Positions 39,908 through 49,192 are shown, counted from the first letter of the stretch. The stretch: 64,000 nt of DNA from an uncultured Eisenbergiella sp. (GCA_910585455.1 CAJUEL010000014.1:1-64000); one strand, 5' to 3'. Numbers and translations: made by a program. Notes: a model not told the origin generated them from the sequence alone.

Positions 39908-41206
39908 ATGATCAAAAAGCTTCACCGGAAACTGACCCTGCTGTGCAGCATTTTCACCTCTGCTATCCTTTTATGTATGTCGGGCATTTTCCTTTTTGAA
40001 TCGGAACGCAGCCAGCGGGAAAACAGCTTTCTCTCCTTTACGGCGGACATGAATTCCCTGCTGGTAAGCCTTGAGGAACAGACTGTTTTGTCCCACTCCT
40101 GGCTTCGAAAAATGGAAAACGGAAAATATCGCATTTATCTGCTGGACAACGGCAGACCGCTTTTGTTCAACGCCCTCTCCCTTTCCAGGCAGGAGCAAAA
40201 CCTGATCGACGCTGCGCTCTCCCACTATGAAAAGCTGCAGCCCTCTCTGGACATGCCAAACAGCTTTCACGCCGTTCATGCCGAGTTTGCCTGGTCAGGG
40301 AAAAAAGGGGATGAGTGCGCCCTTTCCGCCGCCACTCATTATATCAGCTGCATGACCTGGCTAAAGAGAAGCGTGCCGGTCACCGCCGTGGTGCTTTCGC
40401 CACAGGATCAGCTGACAAAACACCTTACCTTTCAGCGCCTTTTCATCCTCGCGCTGGTCCTGACCGGCTTTGCCGCCTTTTTTATCTTTTCCTGGTTCTT
40501 TACAGGGAAATTGCTAAAGCCTGTGCAGGAAAGCCAGCGGCGGCAGATAGAATTTATCGCTTCCGCTTCCCATGAGCTGCGCACGCCCCTTTCGGTCATT
40601 CTCGCTTCTGTCAGCGCCTGCGAGGTCGCGCCGCCAAAAGACCACGCCCGTTTCTTTTCCTCCATCAAAAGGGAAGGGAAACGGATGCAGGGACTTCTTG
40701 CAGACCTGCTCCTTCTGGCAAATGAAAAAAGCGCTCTGACCGATCTGGCAAAAGCGCCTGCCGATCTGGAAACACTGCTTTTGAATCTGTACGAAAGCTT
40801 TGAAGTGATCGCAAAAAAGGAGCAGCTGTCCCTTTCCGTCAATCTGCCGGAAAGAGAGCTGCCCCCCTGTCAGTGTGATGCAGAAAAAATTACGCAGGTT
40901 TTATCCATATTTTTGCAAAATGCCGTCAGCTATACGCCCGCAGGCGGCTCTGTCTGCCTGGGCGCACATCAGGAAGGAAAGCGCATCCTCCTCTTCGTTT
41001 CGGATACCGGTCATGGCATTTCGGATGCCGATAAAAAAATGATCTTTGAGCGCTTCTACCGGGGCGAGCGGGCGCACAGCCAAAAGGACCATTTTGGACT
41101 GGGACTGTGTATCGCCGCTGACATCGCAAAGGCCCACCGGGGACAGATCACCGTTGCTGACAACCAACCGTCCGGAAGCATATTTACGCTGCATCTGCCC
41201 TTGTGA
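39908..41206 (+). CDS. Sensor histidine kinase
   Basis: 432 residues; the ATG follows the regulator's stop with no gap. Two membrane segments (residues 10-30 and 178-200) enclose an extracytoplasmic sensor domain of about 145 residues. HisKA has the phospho-His in SASHELRTPLSVILAS; HATPase_c has FLQNAVSYTPAGG, SDTGHGIS and HFGLGLCIAADIAKAHRG. It lacks a clear HAMP. It pairs with the preceding OmpR-type regulator. It converges with the second kinase gene, 117 bp away, with nothing visible in between. Confidence 0.9.
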   Translation: MIKKLHRKLTLLCSIFTSAILLCMSGIFLFESERSQRENSFLSFTADMNSLLVSLEEQTVLSHSWLRKMENGKYRIYLLDNGRPLLFNALSLSRQEQNLIDAALSHYEKLQPSLDMPNSFHAVHAEFAWSGKKGDECALSAATHYISCMTWLKRSVPVTAVVLSPQDQLTKHLTFQRLFILALVLTGFAAFFIFSWFFTGKLLKPVQESQRRQIEFIASASHELRTPLSVILASVSACEVAPPKDHARFFSSIKREGKRMQGLLADLLLLANEKSALTDLAKAPADLETLLLNLYESFEVIAKKEQLSLSVNLPERELPPCQCDAEKITQVLSIFLQNAVSYTPAGGSVCLGAHQEGKRILLFVSDTGHGISDADKKMIFERFYRGERAHSQKDHFGLGLCIAADIAKAHRGQITVADNQPSGSIFTLHLPL

Positions 41207-41323
41207 TCCCAGCTCTCGGACAGCGGCATTGTGCGTTTGTGCGCACTCGTTCTCCAGACAGCCACATATACGGTCGCGCGCATTTATCTTTCATATGCCA
41301 TCATTGTCAGGTTCCGCCGGCTG

Positions 41324-43996
41324 TCATGGCGAACCGCGCAGGACATCTCTCGCCGCCTGTCCGTCAGGCCGCTTCTCCATACAGGGAAAGGTGACCAAAA
41401 CCTTGAACAGATCGCCGTCCAGATAGATTTCAAACTTTCCGTTTTGCAGCTCGGTCAGATTTTTGGCGATGGAAAGCCCCAGACCGCTGCCCTCTGTGCT
41501 GCGGGAGATATCGCCGCGGATGAAGCGCTCCGTCAGCTCCGCCGCGTCGATGTTCAGCGCCTGGGCGGAAATATTTTTCATGGAAAATACGGCATACCGC
41601 TTTCCCGCGATTTCCATTTCCCGGATATCCAGATAGACCCGCGTTCCCTCCAGCGCATATTTGTACGTGTTGGAAAACAGATTTTCCACAACCCGCCAGA
41701 TCCGTCTGGAATCCGCCTCGATATAGACCGGCCCATCCGGCGTATTGAGCACCATTTCCAGACACTTTTCCTGAAATTTGTCAGAAAACTCTCCGCAGGT
41801 CTGATTCACAAGCTCGGCAAAATTGAGCCGCTCCATCTGCAGGGAAATATTCCCCGAGGTGATCTTGGAAGCCTCCACCAGATCGTCCGTAAGCTGCTTT
41901 AGCCGCTGGGATTTGGCATCCAGCACCTGAATATAGCCCAGGATCCGCTCATCCTCGATTTTTTCCCGTTTTAAAAGGTTGACAAAATTAATGATGGAGG
42001 TCAGCGGCGTCTTGATGTCGTGGGAAACATTGGTGATCAGATCGGCCTTTAAGCGCTCGTCCTTCATGCTCTGCTCCACAGCGGTTTTAATGCCTTCTCC
42101 GATGCCGTTTACCGCCTCCGCCAGCTCCCGGTTTTCCCCATGCAGTCCCTTTTCTTCAATTTTCAGTTCAAAATCTCCATGCCGGATGCGCTTCGTGCGC
42201 TCCACGATCTCCCAGAGCGCCTTTTTCTCCCGGTACAAAACCAGAATCGCCGCCACGTCGATCACCGCCGCCGCCAGAATGCCGGGAATATCAAAGCCGC
42301 CCAGAATCAGATTTGACAGCACGATCACAATAAAGGGCACAAGGCTCCTCGTCAGAATATGGCTGTTATCATACAGGGAAAGCATCGTCTTTCCGAACCG
42401 GATGCCAAACCGCCTGATCCAGGAATTGGACCACAGCGTATGGGTTTTGCTGCGCCGCACCAGACTCAGATAGAAAAACACAAAAACATAATCCCAAAAC
42501 AGCGAAAGCCCCCCTGCCGCCAGCGGAAGCCACAGGCTGTATCGCGCATCGGCCCATGTGGAAACGCAAAAAACATAGCCCAGTCCGGCGCCTGCCCAGA
42601 TTGCGCCATTTCCCAAAAGGGCGCACACAAAAAACGGCTCCGTCGGCATCCGGTCCGCCCTGCGCAGCACAATCCGGTAGCCTTTTTTATCCTCCTCCTC
42701 TTCTCTTCCCTCATAACAGGTCAGCCGGACGAGCAAAAACAGGCTCAGCACCGTTGCCAAAAGAAATGCTGCCACCACATATTTATAAAAAGGCATCACT
42801 CTGCTATAGGCCTCCTGTGCCATGCGCAGACCGTCCTGCATCGGATAAGAGGTATCCACTCCAATCCAGGCATGTGTGTTGTCTCCGAAGGCATACTGAT
42901 AATTGCCGATTTCCTGTTTCATCTGCTCCGCATTGATGTCGGTATTCGTGGTGATTTCCGCCCGGTCCGCATTATAGGCGATATAGCTTCCAAAGCCTGC
43001 AAAGCGTTCCGTAATCTCCTCCGGCGTTTTCCCTGTAAAGTCTTCCTCCAGATTTGACAAATACAGCGTTTGTCCATTCACAGACATCCGATAGCAATAC
43101 CGGATATTCGTCCGCTCCGGCGCATGGGCATTTTTATTTTCCCAATATTCTGTAGCATTATAAAAAAGTTCCTTGGAGGTAGTCTTTAAGTCCTCCCGAA
43201 GCTGCACATATTCCTGCACATTGGAAGCGTACTCAGCCAGATCCCAATTGTCCACCGACAAATACCGGGGAACGAGCACCTGAAGCTCCAGAATCTCGGA
43301 ATCCTCCACATACAGACCGACTTCCTCCGCACGGCGCTGATATTCCTCCCTGGTGGAGGGGAGCTCATTGATCATGCGCAGCGACAGAGACTGCTGTTCC
43401 TCTTCCTCCTGTTCCCTCCGCGCATATTGTGCAAATTCCTTCAGCAGCACATTCTGCTCTTCTCCGCTTATATTGATATTCTCATATATATTTCCATATA
43501 GCTCTCTTTCCTGGTTGATCGCAGAAAGAGCCCCCAGCCCGAATTCAAACCAGCAGTTCAGCTCCTGCTCCGTGCCGCAGACCGTTTCCGTCACAAAACC
43601 GTAATTTCCCCATTTCACCAGATCGTCCAGGTAAAAACGGGCTGTTACCGTTTCCTCGTACAGCTCCTCCTGCCGGTGCGCATACTCTACAATATCGATT
43701 ATTTTCTGGCCGTTATAGGCGCCGTTCGTCTCCAGCTGGCTTTTGATCACCGCCATGCGCGTAATGCCCCTGACCTCTTCCTCCAGAATGGCCTGAAACA
43801 GTCTGGAGGCCTCAAAGGTATTTCGTTTTTCAAAGGGATCGATCGTCTGCCTGTATTGATTTCCGTTTATCTCCACCTCGATGGAGGAATTGCAGTACAG
43901 CGTGACGAACGCCGCCACCATAACTGCCACTAACAAACGCCGCAGAACGATCAAAAACTGCCGTTTTGCCCTGCTCATGACCAGATGCTTTTTCAT
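41324..43996 (-). CDS. Large sensor histidine kinase
   Basis: 890 residues. N-terminal membrane segment (residues 18-36), a large extracytoplasmic domain (40-400, with many charged residues), then several membrane segments between 400 and 590 (VVAAFLLATVLSLFLLVRL; LPLAAGGLSLFWDYVFVFFYLSL; LVPFIVIVLSNLILGGF). HAMP-like, HisKA (TNVSHDIKTPLTSIINF, phospho-His) and HATPase_c (NLFSNTYKYALEGTR, GSGLGLSIAKNLTELQNGKFE) follow. The layout is of VncS/VanS-like large kinases of Clostridia. It is downstream of its OmpR-type regulator, with a 29-bp gap. The signal is unknown. Confidence 0.88.
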   Translation of the reverse strand: MKKHLVMSRAKRQFLIVLRRLLVAVMVAAFVTLYCNSSIEVEINGNQYRQTIDPFEKRNTFEASRLFQAILEEEVRGITRMAVIKSQLETNGAYNGQKIIDIVEYAHRQEELYEETVTARFYLDDLVKWGNYGFVTETVCGTEQELNCWFEFGLGALSAINQERELYGNIYENINISGEEQNVLLKEFAQYARREQEEEEQQSLSLRMINELPSTREEYQRRAEEVGLYVEDSEILELQVLVPRYLSVDNWDLAEYASNVQEYVQLREDLKTTSKELFYNATEYWENKNAHAPERTNIRYCYRMSVNGQTLYLSNLEEDFTGKTPEEITERFAGFGSYIAYNADRAEITTNTDINAEQMKQEIGNYQYAFGDNTHAWIGVDTSYPMQDGLRMAQEAYSRVMPFYKYVVAAFLLATVLSLFLLVRLTCYEGREEEEDKKGYRIVLRRADRMPTEPFFVCALLGNGAIWAGAGLGYVFCVSTWADARYSLWLPLAAGGLSLFWDYVFVFFYLSLVRRSKTHTLWSNSWIRRFGIRFGKTMLSLYDNSHILTRSLVPFIVIVLSNLILGGFDIPGILAAAVIDVAAILVLYREKKALWEIVERTKRIRHGDFELKIEEKGLHGENRELAEAVNGIGEGIKTAVEQSMKDERLKADLITNVSHDIKTPLTSIINFVNLLKREKIEDERILGYIQVLDAKSQRLKQLTDDLVEASKITSGNISLQMERLNFAELVNQTCGEFSDKFQEKCLEMVLNTPDGPVYIEADSRRIWRVVENLFSNTYKYALEGTRVYLDIREMEIAGKRYAVFSMKNISAQALNIDAAELTERFIRGDISRSTEGSGLGLSIAKNLTELQNGKFEIYLDGDLFKVLVTFPCMEKRPDGQAARDVLRGSP

Positions 43997-44025
43997 ACGG
44001 ACCTCCCCGCCAGCCGCCTGCCCCT

Positions 44026-44724
44026 TTAGCCCGGCTGCTTTTCAATCTTGTATCCGACCCCCCAGACCACCTTTAAATAGCGCGGCTCCTTCGGATTGAT
44101 CTCTATTTTTTCCCGGATATGGCGGATGTGCACCGCCACCGTGTTATCCGCTCCGATCGCCTCTTCCTCCCAGATGCTTTCATAGATCTGATCGATGGAA
44201 AAGACCCTGCCTTGATTTTTTACCAAAAGCAGCAGAATATTGTACTCGATGGGCGTCAGCTTCACCGGCTCGTCGTCCACCGTCACTTCCTTCGTTTCGT
44301 CGTTGATCACCAGCCCGCCGGCCTTGAACACCGCATTATTTTCCGTGTTCAGATTCCCCAGCTTCGTATAACGGCGCAGCTGGGATTTCACCCGCGCCAC
44401 CAGCTCCAGCGGATTAAAGGGCTTGGTCACGTAGTCGTCAGCGCCGATATTCAAACCAAGAATTTTATCCGCGTCCTCCGACTTCGCCGAAAGAATGATG
44501 ATCGGAATGCTGCTGTACTCCCGGATCTTTAACGTGGCATGAATGCCGTCCAGCTTCGGCATCATCACATCGATGATCATAAGCTGAATATCATTGCTTT
44601 TTAAGGCGTGGATGGCCTGCTCCCCGTCATACGCCCGGATCACATGATACCCCTCCTGCAGCAGATAGATTTCAATCGCCTCCACAATTTCCTTATCGTC
44701 GTCACATACCAGAATATTGGTCAT
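44026..44724 (-). CDS. OmpR-family response regulator (VanR-like)
   Basis: 232 residues from the ATG at 44724, just after GAAGGGAAG. Receiver with CDDDKEI, phospho-acceptor Asp52 (MIIDVMMPKLDG), ILSAKSEDADKILGL and VTKPFNPLEL. Output domain from 140 (VKLTPIEYNILLLLVKNQGRVFSIDQIYESIWEEEAIGADNTVAVHIRHIREKIE), ending YKIEKQPG. The motif IWEEEAIGADNTVAVHI is typical of the VanR/VncR group. Upstream is about 110 bp of A/T-rich sequence, then pgeF on the same strand. Confidence 0.92.
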   Translation of the reverse strand: MTNILVCDDDKEIVEAIEIYLLQEGYHVIRAYDGEQAIHALKSNDIQLMIIDVMMPKLDGIHATLKIREYSSIPIIILSAKSEDADKILGLNIGADDYVTKPFNPLELVARVKSQLRRYTKLGNLNTENNAVFKAGGLVINDETKEVTVDDEPVKLTPIEYNILLLLVKNQGRVFSIDQIYESIWEEEAIGADNTVAVHIRHIREKIEINPKEPRYLKVVWGVGYKIEKQPG

Positions 44725-44900
44725 CTTCCCTTCCCCCTGTCTTTCCCTCGCTGTCACAAGAAACTGCCGCATTTTAAAGCAATTCCTTCTATTCTATAAA
44801 ACCATATAAAAATGAATCTCCGATCATGAACTTTCTTAAGTCTTTATTAAATTCGCTCAATGTGTCCCGGTCAATGTGGTGTTGGGCAGGCACTGTAACC

Positions 44901-45764
44901 TCACCGCAGCATCAAAAAAGCGCCGAAGTTCCCGCGCTTTCCTTTGCTCGCCCGGTGGGAAAACAGATAATCCGGGTTTTCACAGGTGCACAGGTCCGTC
45001 ACGCAGATGTGCTCCCGCAAAAGCCCCGCCGCCAACAGCACCGCCTCGTTCGCCTTCCACAAATCCAGCTGATACCTGTCATCCCTTCCCTTCGCCACAA
45101 TTTCCTCCGGGTTCACAAAGGCATATTTCTCCTGTGAAAACAGCTCCCGGAAGGGCTCCGCCACATCTTTTCCCACCTCATAGCAGTCCTGGCAGATGGA
45201 GGGACCGATCGCCGCAAGCAGCTCTTCCGGACGGCTTCCGTATTCCCTCTCCATCGTCTCTGCCGTCACCCTTCCCATTTCCGCCACCGTACCGCGCCAG
45301 CCGGAGTGGGAACAGCCGATCGCCCGGTGCACGGGATCCACGAACAGGAGGGGCACACAGTCCGCATAAAAGGTGGACAATATCAGCCCCGGCACATTCG
45401 TCACCAGTCCGTCCACATCCTGATAATCCTTCGGGCGCACCACGCCCTTTCCCCGGTCCGCCTCCGACACCACGCGCACATTCGTCGTATGGGTCTGGTC
45501 AGAGCACACAAAAGCATCCGCTCCTGTTCCGAAAATCTGCGCCGTCCGCCGGAAATTTTCATCCACTGCCGCCTTATCATCCCCGCGCATATAGCTGTAA
45601 TTCATGGTGGAAAACATCCCCGTGCTCACACCGCCCAGCCGTGTGCTGATCATATGCGTGACGATCCCGGTCCCTGAAAGCATCAGGTACGTCAGATATT
45701 CCAAATCGCCCTTCCGGTTCACACACAGCCCGGATCCCCCATTTTTCTTCCTGATCAGTTCCAT
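44901..45764 (-). CDS. pgeF: Peptidoglycan editing factor PgeF (laccase-domain/YfiH family)
   Basis: 287 residues. Family metal/active-site motifs: SDQTHTTNV (His), YADCVPLLFVDP (Cys), CSHSGWRGTV (His), and AAIGPSICQDCYEVG. Members act on peptidoglycan intermediates and purine nucleosides. The ribosome site is weak (TAAGGA next to the ATG), so the start is less certain. It is the last gene of the ylxM-rplS-rnhB cluster, separated from yraN by 137 bp that holds two hairpins. Confidence 0.92.
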   Translation of the reverse strand: MELIRKKNGGSGLCVNRKGDLEYLTYLMLSGTGIVTHMISTRLGGVSTGMFSTMNYSYMRGDDKAAVDENFRRTAQIFGTGADAFVCSDQTHTTNVRVVSEADRGKGVVRPKDYQDVDGLVTNVPGLILSTFYADCVPLLFVDPVHRAIGCSHSGWRGTVAEMGRVTAETMEREYGSRPEELLAAIGPSICQDCYEVGKDVAEPFRELFSQEKYAFVNPEEIVAKGRDDRYQLDLWKANEAVLLAAGLLREHICVTDLCTCENPDYLFSHRASKGKRGNFGAFLMLR

Positions 45765-45809
45765 TCCTTATACCCCATGATTCCGCTTTACGGAATCTCA
45801 AATCCGTGC

Positions 45810-45839
45810 GAAGAATGCCTGTTTTTCAAGGCATTCTTC
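45810..45839. repeat. 11-bp perfect hairpin between yraN and pgeF
   Basis: GAAGAATGCCT and AGGCATTCTTC close an 8-nt loop. Together with the stop-codon element at 45864-45904 it makes a two-hairpin intercistronic region. There is no T tract on the minus strand, so it may stabilise the 3' end of the yraN RNA rather than terminate. Confidence 0.55.
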
Positions 45840-45863
45840 TGCGTGAAGCTTTAGATTTTCTTG

Positions 45864-45904
45864 GGCGGCGTCTTTTGGACGCCTTAGAAAATCTCTTCAC
45901 GCTA
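45864..45904 (-). repeat. Dispersed stop-codon-spanning element, copy 3
   Basis: On the minus strand the yraN stop TAG begins TAGCGTGAAGAGATTTTCTA, followed by the hairpin GGCGTC-CAAAA-GACGCC. It differs from copy 2 (35880-35920) by the loop base. Confidence 0.85.
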
Positions 45905-46255
45905 TGTCCGATAATCAAAGGCATTCTGAATCCACTGCACGCTCTCCCCGCAGACCGCGACCACATCAAACCGCACACCGCCATCTCTGCAGGCAGGATG
46001 CCGGTACAGATAATAATCCGCGCACCTGCAGATTTTCCTCTGCTTTCCTGCATCCACCGCTTCCAGCGCGCTTCCAAAAGCTGTATCCCTGCGATATTTC
46101 ACCTCAACAAAACACAGGCACCCCTCATGAAACCCGATAATATCAATCTCTCCCTGCCTGCACCTGAAATTCCGCTCCAGAACCCGCATTCCCTGCGCCT
46201 CCAGATACCGCACCGCCGCTTCCTCCCAGGAGTCTCCCACCTGTCTCTTATTCAT
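45902..46255 (-). CDS. yraN: YraN family (UPF0102) endonuclease-like protein
   Basis: 117 residues. Restriction-endonuclease-like fold with LERNFRCRQGEIDIIGFHEGCLCFVEVKYR near residue 25-55 (the Asp-Glu-x-Lys active-site pattern) and RFDVVAVCG. Its start overlaps the end of rnhB by 8 bp; this pairing is conserved in many bacteria. The biochemical role is not well defined. The stop codon is part of a dispersed element. Confidence 0.92.
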   Translation of the reverse strand: MNKRQVGDSWEEAAVRYLEAQGMRVLERNFRCRQGEIDIIGFHEGCLCFVEVKYRRDTAFGSALEAVDAGKQRKICRCADYYLYRHPACRDGGVRFDVVAVCGESVQWIQNAFDYRT

Positions 46256-47018
46256 CCCCTGTCCTCACTACCCGACTTAAAAAGCTCCGCCGGTGGATGG
46301 GGGTCGGACCGAACTTCCGAAGCGCCTCCAGATGGGCGGCCGCCCCGTAGCCCTTATTGGCAGCAAAGCCGTATTCCGGATACAGCGCGTCATACTCCTC
46401 CATCAGCCGGTCCCTGGTCACCTTCGCCACGATGCTCGCCGCCGCGATGGACACGCTCTGGGCATCCCCCTTGATGATGGGCACCTGCCGGATCGAAATG
46501 CCGGGAATCGTCACCGCATCGTTCAAAAGCACATCCGGCGTTGGCACAAGCTTCCCGATCGCCTCCCGCATCGCCTCATAGGTGGCCTGCAGAATATTGA
46601 TCTCATCGATCCGCTTTGGGTCCACAAATCCCAGACCCACGGACACCGCCTCTTTCATGATCACATCGTAAAGCTCCTCCCGCTTTTTGGCAGAGAGCTG
46701 CTTGGAATCATTTAAATACAAAATCTGACAGTCCTTCGGCAAAATCACCGCGCCCGCCACCACGGGGCCCGCAAGCGGTCCTCTGCCCACCTCATCGATG
46801 CCGCAGATATACCCCAGGCTTTCGTACTCCCGCTCAAAGCGCTTCATCTGCCAGGTCCGCCGCTTTTCTGCCTCCAGCGCATCCAGTCTCCTCTGCGCCT
46901 TTTTGCATTCCGCCTGCACGCCGCTTCTTTCATCCAGCCTGTACTGCCCGATCAGCGCTTCCAGCTCTTCCGGAGCGGACGCTGCAAATTTGTCCCTGAT
47001 TTCTCCTATCTTCTCCAT
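46248..47018 (-). CDS. rnhB: Ribonuclease HII
   Basis: 256 residues from the ATG at 47018 (GGAGG 5 nt upstream). Removes RNA from RNA/DNA hybrids and misinserted ribonucleotides. Catalytic motif GIDEVGRGPLAGP near residue 72, LNDSKQLSAKKREELY, and IIKGDAQSVSIAAASIVAKVTRDR with YGFAANKGYGAAAH. An N-terminal helical extension of about 65 residues with many Glu/Lys is common in Clostridia. It is encoded between lepB and yraN. Confidence 0.95.
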   Translation of the reverse strand: MEKIGEIRDKFAASAPEELEALIGQYRLDERSGVQAECKKAQRRLDALEAEKRRTWQMKRFEREYESLGYICGIDEVGRGPLAGPVVAGAVILPKDCQILYLNDSKQLSAKKREELYDVIMKEAVSVGLGFVDPKRIDEINILQATYEAMREAIGKLVPTPDVLLNDAVTIPGISIRQVPIIKGDAQSVSIAAASIVAKVTRDRLMEEYDALYPEYGFAANKGYGAAAHLEALRKFGPTPIHRRSFLSRVVRTGDE

Positions 47019-47144
47019 GGCGTCCTCCGTTTCTGTTCCGCGTAAATATGACCGGACAGCCGCACCTGCACCAATGCCCGGCGGCTGTCCCAAAAGACAC
47101 AAATCCCTGCAACACAAAACGGTGTTGCACTCTATCACAGAACC

Positions 47145-47684
47145 TTACTGATGCTGTAAAATGCCAAATTTGGAAAACGGCCAGATCCGCACCCAGGTTT
47201 TCCCGATGATTTTGTCCCTGTGAATATTCCCTACGCTGGGATCCCTGCTGTCCGAGCTGTTATTGCGGTTATCGCCCAGCACAAAATATTCATCCTCCGC
47301 CAGCGTGATCGGCTCGCCCGCTCTGCCCGGAGACAACATGACCTCCCTGCCATAGCTTTCGTCCAATACCTCACCGTCTATGTATATCGTTCCCTCCTGA
47401 TCGATATACACCGTTTCCCCCGGCAGACCGATGATCCGCTTGATGTAATAGGTATCTTCCTTATATAAAAAGGGAAATACGATGATGTCAAACCGCTGGG
47501 GTTCCTTGAAGCGGTAGGATATTTTATCCACGATCAGGTTATCATGATCGCTCAGCGTAGGCTCCATGGAGCTTCCCTGCACCTGTGTGCGCTGCCCCAC
47601 AAAGGTGATGACCAGATAGGTGATCACCAGCACCACCAGAATATATAATATTGTGCTCAGCGCTTCCTTCAAAAAATTTTTCAT
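47145..47684 (-). CDS. lepB: Signal peptidase I (second copy in the cluster)
   Basis: 179 residues from the ATG at 47684, after AAGGA. One N-terminal membrane segment (residues 9-30), catalytic Ser in GSSMEPTLSDHD, Lys in YYIKRIIGLPGE, then VLGDNRNNSSDSRDP. Cleaves signal peptides from exported proteins at the outer face of the membrane. The start overlaps the end of rbgA by 4 bp. A second lepB-type gene lies on the other side of rbgA. The two differ in the residues around the active-site Ser. Confidence 0.93.
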   Translation of the reverse strand: MKNFLKEALSTILYILVVLVITYLVITFVGQRTQVQGSSMEPTLSDHDNLIVDKISYRFKEPQRFDIIVFPFLYKEDTYYIKRIIGLPGETVYIDQEGTIYIDGEVLDESYGREVMLSPGRAGEPITLAEDEYFVLGDNRNNSSDSRDPSVGNIHRDKIIGKTWVRIWPFSKFGILQHQ

Positions 47685-48535
47685 TGTCCATCCTTCTTTC
47701 CCGGCTTCTCCAGCGAAATCCTGCCCAGCCTGCCGCTCCTGAAATCCTCCAGCAGAATGCCCGCAGCCTTTTCCACATCCACCTCGCCGCCCTTTTTGTA
47801 GCACTTGCGTCCGTCCCCGATCTCATAGAGCACCTCCGGTCCATCCTTCTTCGTGATGCCGTAACGCTCTGCAAGAAGCTCCGGATATGTCCCCTGTAAA
47901 AAACGGATCAGCTCGACCGCCAGCTCCTCCTTCACCAGGATTTCATCGTTCATGGAACCGATGAACGCCATTTTAAGTCCGACGGACTGATCCTCAAATT
48001 TCGGCCACAATATGCCCGGCGTATCCAGAAGCTCCAGCTCCTTATTCAGCCGGATCCACTGCTTTCCCTTGGTGACCCCCGGCTTGTTTCCGGTCTTCGT
48101 ACACGCCTTTTTGGCATAGGAATTGATAAAGGTGGATTTCCCCACGTTCGGAATGCCCGCCACCATGGCGCGCACCGGACGGTTCTGGATGCCCCGCTTT
48201 TTATCCCGCTCCTTCTTTTCCCGGCATGCCTCGGATACCTTGCCCTGAATCGCCTTTAGGCCCATGCCGGATTTCGCGTTGATTTCCAGCACAGCAATGC
48301 CCTGCGCCGCAAAAAAATCACTCCATTCCCGGTTGATGCGCGGATCAGCCAGGTCCGCCTTATTCAAAAGCACCAGCCGCGCCTTGTTTTTTCCCATTTC
48401 ATCTATATCCGGATTCCGGGAGGATAAGGGCATGCGCGCATCCACAAGCTCGATGATCAGATCGATCAGCTTTAGGTCCTCCTGCATCGCCCGCTTTGCC
48501 TTCGTCATATGTCCCGGATACCACTGATAATTCAT
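47681..48535 (-). CDS. ylqF: Ribosome biogenesis GTPase RbgA/YlqF
   Basis: 284 residues from the ATG at 48535 (AGAGGTGG upstream). Circularly permuted GTPase: G4 (NKADLADP, residue 57) comes before G1 (GIPNVGKST, near 130) and G3 (DTPGILWP). N terminus YQWYPGHMTKAKR is the YlqF hallmark. Acts in late assembly of the large ribosomal subunit, consistent with its place among ribosomal genes. The C-terminal domain binds rRNA. Confidence 0.94.
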   Translation of the reverse strand: MNYQWYPGHMTKAKRAMQEDLKLIDLIIELVDARMPLSSRNPDIDEMGKNKARLVLLNKADLADPRINREWSDFFAAQGIAVLEINAKSGMGLKAIQGKVSEACREKKERDKKRGIQNRPVRAMVAGIPNVGKSTFINSYAKKACTKTGNKPGVTKGKQWIRLNKELELLDTPGILWPKFEDQSVGLKMAFIGSMNDEILVKEELAVELIRFLQGTYPELLAERYGITKKDGPEVLYEIGDGRKCYKKGGEVDVEKAAGILLEDFRSGRLGRISLEKPGKKDGQ

Positions 48536-48607
48536 ATTCCACCTCTGTTTTTGATGATCAAAAAGGCCGTAGCAGTTCAGACCTGTCTGCGCCGTTACCA
48601 AAAGCCA

Positions 48608-49192
48608 TTATTTGACAAGCCCCAGTCCGTCCTTTTCATTGCCGAAATGCAGCCATGCGCGCCCCACGATCGTGCTCTTATGGATGGGACCGATGTTCGC
48701 TGAACGGCTGTCCTCGCTGCTGTTGACATTGTCCCCCATGACAAAATATTCGTCCACAGAAAGCTTCACCTCATTTTCCGCAATCCCCGCGGAAGCGATC
48801 AGGTCTGTGACCTCTTCGTCAAAGGGCTCCCCATCCACATACAAAATTCCGTCCTTTATGAGCACCGTCTGCCCCGGCGCCGCCACCACACGCTTCACAT
48901 AATAGTGGGCATTCTGATTGCCGTTGGGCAGAAAGACCACCACATCCCCCACCTTTGGAGAAAGCATGCGGTAGGCAAAGCGGTTGACCAAAATGCCCTG
49001 CCCGTTTGTCAGCGACGGCTCCATGGACACCCCGATCACAGTAGTGCGCAATCCTATAAAATAAGTTAACACAAAAGCCAGAAAAACCGCAAGGAAAATC
49101 ACGGAAATCCAGCTGAAAATTTCCCGGATCAGGGCAGTGCTGATCTTTTTTTTCTTATGGTAAAAATTGAGTCCTCTGCGCCGTCTTCTCAT
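48608..49192 (-). CDS. lepB: Signal peptidase I (first copy)
   Basis: 194 residues from the ATG at 49192 (GGGAGAGG upstream). A basic N terminus (MRRRRRGLNFYHKKKK) and one membrane segment (residues 27-46), catalytic Ser in VSMEPSLTNG, Lys in YYVKRVVAAPGQ, then VMGDNVNSSEDSRSANIG. Same reaction as the second copy at 47145. Gap of 72 bp to ylqF; 78 bp after rplS. Confidence 0.93.
   Translation of the reverse strand: MRRRRRGLNFYHKKKKISTALIREIFSWISVIFLAVFLAFVLTYFIGLRTTVIGVSMEPSLTNGQGILVNRFAYRMLSPKVGDVVVFLPNGNQNAHYYVKRVVAAPGQTVLIKDGILYVDGEPFDEEVTDLIASAGIAENEVKLSVDEYFVMGDNVNSSEDSRSANIGPIHKSTIVGRAWLHFGNEKDGLGLVK

Noticed and set aside
47145..49192. Two signal peptidase genes as an assembly duplication
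   Set aside because: The proteins differ throughout (different N termini and active-site surroundings), so they are true paralogs, a common arrangement in Clostridia.
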